A program made the position numbers and the translations under genes. The notes beneath the pieces were generated by a model, which saw only the letters and a program-made list of their open reading frames with translations, was not told the origin of the DNA and did no database searches. Positions 57,679 through 64,000 of a stretch of DNA of 64,000 nucleotides are shown here, piece by piece. Each line of letters opens with the position of its first letter. Position 1 is the first letter of the stretch. Origin of the DNA: Diphasiastrum complanatum (taxonomy: Eukaryota; Streptophyta; Lycopodiopsida; Lycopodiales; Lycopodiaceae); contig CM055114.1 of assembly GCA_029204225.1 (NCBI GenBank), positions 19,147,273 through 19,211,272 on the forward strand, given 5' to 3'.

Positions 57679-60204
57679 CTAGCTTGGTTCAATCATTGCT
57701 TTACTAATCACTCCAAGTGATGATCTGAACTTCATAAAAGGTGTCTTTTGAAGTGGTTTAGTAAGTAGATCAGCTACACATTCATTGCTTGGAACATGCT
57801 CCAAAGCAATCTCCTTGGCTTGCACCATTTCTCTCACAAAGTGATGGCATATCTCAATGTGCTTAGATCTTGCATGGCAGATTGGGTTAGATGCAAGGTT
57901 TTGGGCTGATATATTGTCATTGTAGATGATTGGTGCCTCCTCTGAATCCATGATCTTTAGCTCCACCAATAATCTCTTGATCCAAAGTACCTCCTTTGTA
58001 GTGGTTGTCAAAGCTTTGTACTCGGCCTCGGTTGAAGATAGAGATATAGTTTCTTGCTTTTTTGAAAGCCATGAAACCACACCTTCTCCTATGAAAGTTG
58101 AATAGGAACTTGTTGATTTCCTATCCCTCTTGTCCCCTGCAAAATCTGAATCACTAAATGCATGAAGGTTAATCACATCTCCTCTATATAGAATCCTAAA
58201 ATCCAATGTACCCGAGATGTATCTTAGAATCCTCTTAGCCTTTTTCCAATGGATATTCAATGGCTTTTGCATGGATTGGCTCAACCTACATACACTAAAG
58301 CTAAGATCTGGTCTAGTTATAGTGATCCACATTAAGGAACCTATAAGTTGCCTAAACAAAGTGATGTCCATGAAGGATCTTTCATCATCTTCATTTGGCA
58401 CTTTTACATCTTGCTCCATTGGTGTGTCAACACTTTTGCATACTTCCATCTTAAACTTCTTCAAAAGACTTTGAGCATAGTTTACTTGACTGATAAAGAT
58501 AAAATCAGACCCTCTAAGTACTTCTATGCCTAAGATGAAGTGAAGACACCCTAGATCTACCATCTTGAACTCTAAGGATAGATCTATCTTGATTTTCTCA
58601 ATACCATCAACACTATTTCCACTAATGATGATGTCATCTACATAAATGAGTAAAAGTACAATACCAACATCATCAAACTTAATGTAAAGAGTAGGATCAT
58701 ATTCACTTTGAACAAAAGAAAGTGAAATAAGATAGCAATTTAGTCTTGAATTCCAAGATCTCGAGGCTTGCTTCAAGCCATAGATGCTTCTTTGGAGATG
58801 GCATACTTTGTTCTCCATTCCATGCTTGATGAACCCTTGTGGCTGCTCCATATAGATATCCTCTTCCAAAAAACCATTCAAGAAAGCATTAGAGACATCC
58901 ATTTGACATAGAATCCATCCAAAATGTGATGCAAGTGCAATGATTAGTCTTATTGTGACCATCTTGGCCACGGGTGCAAAAGTTTCCTCATAGTCTATCC
59001 CTCTCTCTTGAGCATAACCTTTTGCAACTAATCTTGCTTTATGTTTGTTAACACTCCCATTTGCATTCAACTTAAGCTTGAAGACCCACTTGCATCCTAT
59101 TACATTCCTTTGAGGTCTCTCAACAAGCAACCAAGTTTCATTCTCAATCAAGGCATCATACTCATCCAACATAGCTTTATACCATTCTTTGGAGTTCAAT
59201 GCATCTTCAACATTAGACGGTTCTTCAAAACTAGATAAAGCATAAGAAGTGGATGAGATACCCTCAAATTGCTGTCCTTTGCCTTGATATGTGAGCCTTG
59301 ATGGCTCCACTTTTGCCCTTGAAGATCTCCTTGGTGTGATAGGTGGGTTTGGTGCTTGCTCCTCCATGAGCTCCTCCTCAAAACCAAGATCTTGCTCCTC
59401 GGCCATCTTCTTCTTGATTGTTGGAGCACTTGAGCCTTCTTCAAGCATATGCATATGATGTTCATCAAAGATGACATCCCTTGAAACAACAAATTTGTTC
59501 AAGGATGGAAGATAGACTTTGTAGCCCTTGCTTGAGCTTGCATATCCAAGCATGATCCCTCTTGTGGAAGATGGATCCTCCTTGGTTCTTGTTTCTAATG
59601 GCACATGCACATAACATATACACCCAAAAACTTTCAAGTGATTAAGATTGGGTTTCTTTCCATACAACATCTCATAAGGAGTTTTGCCTTCAATTGCTTT
59701 GCAAGACACCCTATTCATCAAGTAGTTTGCACATACAAGAGACTCACCCCAAAAGGATTTGGGCAAACAAGCATCTAATCTTAAAGCCTTAGAACATTCA
59801 CATAATGTTCTATTCCTTCTTTCAGCAACTCCATTTTGTTGAGGAGTGTAAGGACAAGAAGTCTCTTTCTTGATCCCTTCCTCCTCACAAAAGGCCTTGA
59901 ACTCATTGGAGATGAATTCTCCACCATTGTCACTTCTAAGAATCTTGATGCTATGATTATGATGCTTTTCCACAAACAACTTGAACTTTACAAAAGTATC
60001 AAATACTTGAGACTTGAAGGAAAGTAAGAACACCCAACAATATCTTGAGTAGTCATCAATGAAGGTTAAAAACATGGATGAACCTCCATTAGATTTGGTG
60101 CTAGCAATGTGCACATCCGAGTGTATGAGTTCAAGAGGATGAGATGATTTTGTGATGGAGTTAGGAAACACCTTCTTATGTGCCTTGGATAAGGCACAAG
60201 CTCA
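57679..60204 (-). CDS. Copia integrase-RT-RNase H (pol part)
   Basis: An 830-residue open frame (methionine at 60171) with all pol domains in copia order. Integrase has HSDVH, FIDDYSRYCW, LRSDNGGEF and the GVAERRNRTL Glu, so the DDE triad is visible. RT has CKWVFKLKLNANG, LVAKGYAQ, QMDVSNAFLNG and LIYVDDIIISGN. RNase H has FSDSDFAGD, STSSYSTF, LSSTEAEYKAL and NDNISAQNLASNP, and ends at DLLTKPL. It lies in the same frame as gag upstream, separated by one TGA at 60204-60202 that sits where a zinc-binding Cys of the integrase HHCC region is expected. No other defect is seen. Confidence 0.95.
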
Positions 60205-61644
60205 AACCTTGTCTTCCTTCCCAATAGACCTTGGTAGGCCTAAAGCATACTCCTCCTTGATCATAGCCTCCATGGAACCCGAGTTGACATGTCCAAGTCT
60301 TTTGTGCCATAAAGTAAAGGTAGATATCTTGCTCTTCTCGGCCAACATGACAACATTAGTATCCACAAATGCATCCAGCTTATAAAGTTTGCCAAGTCTA
60401 GTGCCCTTAGCCACTATCTTACCCTTCTTCTTGATGAAACATTCATTTGAAGCAAAGTCAACATTGAAACCATTGTCTACCATTTGGCCAACACTTAGTA
60501 GATTCTTTGTTATTGTAGGAATGTACAAAACACCTTCTATGTTGATCTTTTTGGAAGATCCTAAGCAAAGGGGAATGCTACCAACTCCTTCAATCTTACA
60601 AGCTTCATCATTTGCTGTATAGATAGACTTTATAGGTCCATCATAAGATAAGAGAGAAGAGAAAAACTTCCTTTTACTAGTCATGTGTGAACTAGCACCC
60701 GAGTCAATCCACCAAGGATCTTCTCCTTTGAAGCTTGTTGAAGAAAATATGGACATCATGAGAGAGTCCTCATGTGAACTCTCCTCCTCCTCCTCTTTGC
60801 TCATGTTGGCTTGGCTTTGATCTTGCTTCCTCTTGAAGCATTCCGAGGCATAATGTCCCATCTTGCTACAATAGTAGCACTTCACCTTTGATTTGTCCTT
60901 CTTGACTTTGGTGGTTGATGGAGATGCCTTTGGGGGTCCTTCTTGATCCTCAAGCTTTGTATACTTCTTGAATGTTGATCCTTTGCCTTTGGACTTGCCT
61001 TTGCCTTTGGTGAAGAGAGCTTGGTCATCTCCACCTTGGATGGAAAGCCTATCCATCCTCTCTTGCATTTGGCTCCTTCTTGATTCCTCGGCCATGAGTG
61101 TGCCTTGGAGTTCTTCAAGTATGGGTAGCTTACCCATAATTGCATATCCCTGAACCAAATTGTCAAATTCAAAGCTTAGTCCATTCAATATGAGTTGAAC
61201 AAGCTCTTCATCCTTGATAGGGTCACCTATAAAGGCTAGCTCTTTGTTCAATTCCTTTACTCTTAGGACAAAAGTATGTGCACTCTCTCCTTTCTTTTGA
61301 TAGCTTCTATAGATTTGATTCTTCAAAGCTAACATTCTAGTTTGGTTCTTGGATTCATAGACCTTTTGCAAAGTCTCCCAAGCATCTTGAGCTGAAGTGC
61401 AATCTCCTACCTCTCTTAAGAGTTCATTTGCAACATTCATTTTTATGCAATGTAGTGCAACATTGCACCTCTTGATGTATTTGGCTTTTTCTTGAGGATG
61501 AATAGGTTCACCCTCCTTACCATTTACAATTTCCATCAGATCTTGCATGATCATGATGGATTCCATTCTAACTTTCCATATGGAATAGTTAGTTTTGTTG
61601 AGCCTTTCATTAGTATCCAAAAGATATGCATTTATAGATGCCAT
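60202..61644 (-). CDS. Copia gag-protease to pre-integrase
   Basis: A 480-residue frame from ATG 61644 to TGA 60202. UBN2-type gag comes first (LNKTNYSIWKVRMES, DAWETLQKVYESKN). A zinc knuckle follows (CYYCSKMGHYASEC), then an acidic spacer, aspartic protease (WWIDSGASSHM, LYIPTITKNLLSVGQM) and a pre-integrase block (LWHKRLGHVNSGSM). In related elements gag and pol form one long frame, so this TGA probably splits a former single polyprotein. A leader of about 810 bp separates it from the 5' LTR. Confidence 0.95.
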   Translation of the reverse strand: MASINAYLLDTNERLNKTNYSIWKVRMESIMIMQDLMEIVNGKEGEPIHPQEKAKYIKRCNVALHCIKMNVANELLREVGDCTSAQDAWETLQKVYESKNQTRMLALKNQIYRSYQKKGESAHTFVLRVKELNKELAFIGDPIKDEELVQLILNGLSFEFDNLVQGYAIMGKLPILEELQGTLMAEESRRSQMQERMDRLSIQGGDDQALFTKGKGKSKGKGSTFKKYTKLEDQEGPPKASPSTTKVKKDKSKVKCYYCSKMGHYASECFKRKQDQSQANMSKEEEEESSHEDSLMMSIFSSTSFKGEDPWWIDSGASSHMTSKRKFFSSLLSYDGPIKSIYTANDEACKIEGVGSIPLCLGSSKKINIEGVLYIPTITKNLLSVGQMVDNGFNVDFASNECFIKKKGKIVAKGTRLGKLYKLDAFVDTNVVMLAEKSKISTFTLWHKRLGHVNSGSMEAMIKEEYALGLPRSIGKEDKV

Positions 61645-62455
61645 CTAGTCTCCTAATCAAGGACTTGACACAAATGAAGGTTACTTATATTGATTTGATT
61701 GAAGGTCTACCTTATCCCACTTCTTAGGGACCTGAAAAGATCATTAATAGACTTCCTATAAAGATCTAAGAATGATCTCTAACAAAATCAAATCATAGAA
61801 TACTAGAAACAATGCACTTGCTTGATTGAAGTAGACAATACTAGTAGAATTGCCCCTCTTTCTATAAAGAACATTAAAGCTTCCAAATGATCTGATCAAG
61901 AGTGAATTTCAGCAACCTAATATACTTCCAAAATCACTTGTAAAAGATCTAAATGGAACTTAATGAGGATGCAACACAATCTACTATCCAATTACAAGCA
62001 AAAAATGATCAAAATTGATGAAAAATTGATCTAATTTGGTGCATAAGTCAAGCAATGGTTGGACTGAACCTAAATCACTTTAGGAGGTGCCTACTACACC
62101 TTAGAACAGCCTTGAAGAGTCCCCAAAACTCTGATCTTCCCTCTCCTTGAATTCTAGAAAGCCTTCTCTATGAAATCACCTCCAAAACTCGCCTAGAAAT
62201 CAATGCTTGGAGCAAGCAAAACTTGCTATCTTGGTAATGTGAATTGAATTCAACTTTGCCTCTGGTTTTAGACACCTAAACACCTGCAAATGAAGTCACA
62301 CAACACCAATCTCCAATGTATTTGACTCACTTTGAGTTCTAGAATCAATACTAGATGCTAAGATCCAATCTACACAAGATTTAGATCAAAAATTGTGATC
62401 AAATTGAATGCAAACCAAAGATTTAGCTCATTTCAGCCTTTAGGATCTGATACCA

Positions 62456-63137
62456 TGTAAAAATTACAGCAAATAAGGATCCTAAAACACTTGAAATGAT
62501 GAGGGAAACAATAGATTATGATTTCATAAGATTAGCACAAGTTGAACCATCAAAATCCATCAAAAATCTATGCTTGAACCTCACTAAATGGCCCAAATCC
62601 TTGAAGAAGGCTTCACACGTGTGAAAGTACGGCCTCCCACAGTCTGAGTACTGTACACCAGACCTACATTCAATCCTATAATCATTAGTAATCACAAGTA
62701 CTCAAACAATTATGAACATAGAGAGCAATTGCACCATTATGAGAGAAAAATCATGAAATTGCTTGATTGATTTTGGTGAGATATCATCACCTATATATAC
62801 ATGATCCATCACGGTTTTGGGCAGGTATGAGTAGCCCTAAACCTATCCCTAATTCTAATTTTGGTGGATCTTTCATCCCTACCAAGTTAGGGTTGGAATC
62901 TTGGAGATCCCTCAACAATGCAAAAATTACCAAAAATAGCTCCTATTTTTTCTCCCTTGTATCTAAGCATAATTTGGACTCATTCCAAAGGTTCTAACAC
63001 TTAGGTCTACTTGAGAACATCCTTATGAATGGAATCCTATGCTATTTGGCATGTGTGACAAGCCACATCATGACCATCTAACTATTTACAAGTCATATGA
63101 CCAAAACTAGTCAAGCTAGAATTGTGAATTTTTAACA
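62456..63137 (-). repeat. 5' LTR of the complete copia
   Basis: 682 bp, TG...CA. A CTATATATAC block at 62790 could hold the promoter TATA in one orientation, but this is not tested. The minus-sense primer site adjoins at 62455. Confidence 0.95.
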
Positions 63138-63142
63138 GAATG

Positions 63143-63629
63143 TGACACCCCTCTGGACAAGATCACAATTCAAAATTTCAATTGGCCGAAAATTCCATCA
63201 GAGCACGGTTGGGATATGGATGTAGATGCCAGAAGGGCTCTCACCATATTCGCCAATAAATATTTCAACTGCCCTGATCCAACAGTCCGCGCGGCAGTCA
63301 TTTACACCCGAGACTTAGGGCATTTAATGGGGATTGAAACTAAATGGGACAATTTTCTCCCTCCCATATTCTTTGATCCTAATAAGGTGCTAGCTTCCGA
63401 CAAAGTCAAAGATCAGCTGCCAGTCGCTCGTGTGTATTACCGATGTGCCTTCCTTGGCGATCCCTGGACGAGCAGATTCCAAGCATGGGTCGACCAGGAC
63501 TAGCTGACAGGAGTCCACAAGTCCCTTCACACGTCCAAGGACTTGAAGAAGCTGGACCACATTAATTTCATGGAAGACGTCATGGGCTACTTGATCAACC
63601 AAAGACGGGCCAAGAGATCCTTGTACTAA
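63143..63629 (+). pseudogene. Family H protein, 3' part
   Basis: It continues the 56036-57012 frame exactly across the copia insertion and one target duplication. Reads PLDKITIQNFNWPKIPSEHGWDM, FANKYFNCPDPTVRAAVIYTRD and PVARVYYRCAFLGDPWTSRF, a TAG at 63501, then a short tail to TAA at 63627-63629 (INQRRAKRSLY). No known domain recognised. Confidence 0.7.
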
Positions 63630-63669
63630 ACCGGCAAAGTGTCGAGGGACCGGCACCACTTCAGGCCAT

Positions 63670-64000
63670 GGGTCCTGTTGGGTTCTCGACGAAGTGTAAA
63701 TAAATAAAATCGTCCAATAAAATATGTTGCGAGGGCATGGCATCCTGCGCGTATAAGCCCATGGCCCAATGAGCACACAAGCTAAGTTGTAAATAAAATA
63801 CTAGGCTTGGGACCTTTGTAAAAGTTGAGGCCCAAAGTCAATTTAAAACTTAGAGATTACTTTTTTAATTTAAATAGGTCCAATTTGGGACTCACATGAA
63901 TCTTTCAATGTACTTTCTGTGGACCCTTAGATCAAGTTGGGTCCAAGATGAATGGATAGGATCAATGTAAATGTCAGCCAATAGGATTTTGAGGCAAGGG
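63670..64000 (+). repeat. LTR-like repeat after family H, shared with 45830-46130
   Basis: It begins near TGTTGGGTTCTCGACG (about 63677) shortly after the family H stop and runs past the window edge. Its inner blocks match 45830-46130 in order. If it is an LTR, family H belongs to an LTR element; only the position suggests this. Confidence 0.5.

Larger units (their letters stand above)
57013..63137 (-). mobile_element. Complete Ty1/copia retrotransposon with GAATG target duplication
   Basis: LTRs at 57013-57664 and 62456-63137 begin and end TG...CA in plus sense. Perfect 5-bp GAATG duplications lie at 57008-57012 and 63138-63142. The primer site (minus sense TGGTATCAGATCC) is at 62455-62443 and a purine tract GTGAGGAGGAG adjoins the left LTR. 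Gag, protease, integrase, RT and RNase H are all present. The LTRs differ by about four substitutions and one 32-bp deletion, so insertion is recent on the scale of this region. One stop interrupts the long frame. Confidence 0.96.

Overview
The window is nuclear DNA of a land plant. It is AT-rich, has spliced genes with GT-AG introns, carries plant-type retrotransposons primed by initiator Met-tRNA, and holds one recognisable host gene: the 3' exons of 15-cis-zeta-carotene isomerase (Z-ISO, carotenoid pathway) at 3019-4307. I cannot name the species. The repeat density and the isomerase suggest a large-genome plant, perhaps seed-free or gymnosperm, but that is a guess.

Layout. 1-2520: anonymous DNA with a possible minus-strand LTR end. 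3019-4423: Z-ISO, with a duplicated 3' end. 4951-5513: small tandem repeats and a short coiled-coil frame. 7104-9660: copia remnant (+) carrying a complete 360-bp TIR element. 10051-12333: palindromic 70-bp modules, then a broken gene joining a histone H3-like domain to a Ulp1/C48 protease. 12755-15640: copia (+). 16010-18374: CACTA tnp2 transposase pseudogene (-). 19795-21060: Ty3/gypsy integrase (+). 21081-23332: copia LTR and gag (+). 23333-27500: DNA element with gene C (+) facing a Ulp1-like gene (-), with an inserted tRNA-like SINE. 29000-32660: long-unit tandem array rich in short palindromes. 32700-37930: copia (-) interrupted by a second gene C / Ulp1 element (34764-37786). 38977-42165: LTR ends, a relic of an unknown 'family H' protein, and a second copia LTR-gag. 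42245-44365: Ty3 gag (-) and a minisatellite. 46160-56035: several copia fragments in both orientations, two tandem-repeat regions and a set of matching hairpins. 56036-63629: family H gene split by a complete young copia element (57013-63137). 63670-64000: LTR-like repeat.

How the pieces relate. Almost everything is nested mobile DNA. The most unusual material is one group of DNA elements seen at four places: a 360-bp non-coding element (9173-9532), the H3-Ulp1 gene (10860-12333), and two convergent gene C / Ulp1 pairs (23.8-26.8 kb and 35.0-37.3 kb). A similar terminal sequence links the short element with both gene C elements. The 70-bp palindromic modules link the H3-Ulp1 gene with the second gene C element. 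A fragment of gene C also lies inside a copia gag gene. Membership of the H3-Ulp1 gene in the same transposon family is inference from the shared protease and modules; its ends were not found. Every copy here is broken by stops, frameshifts or lost catalytic residues.
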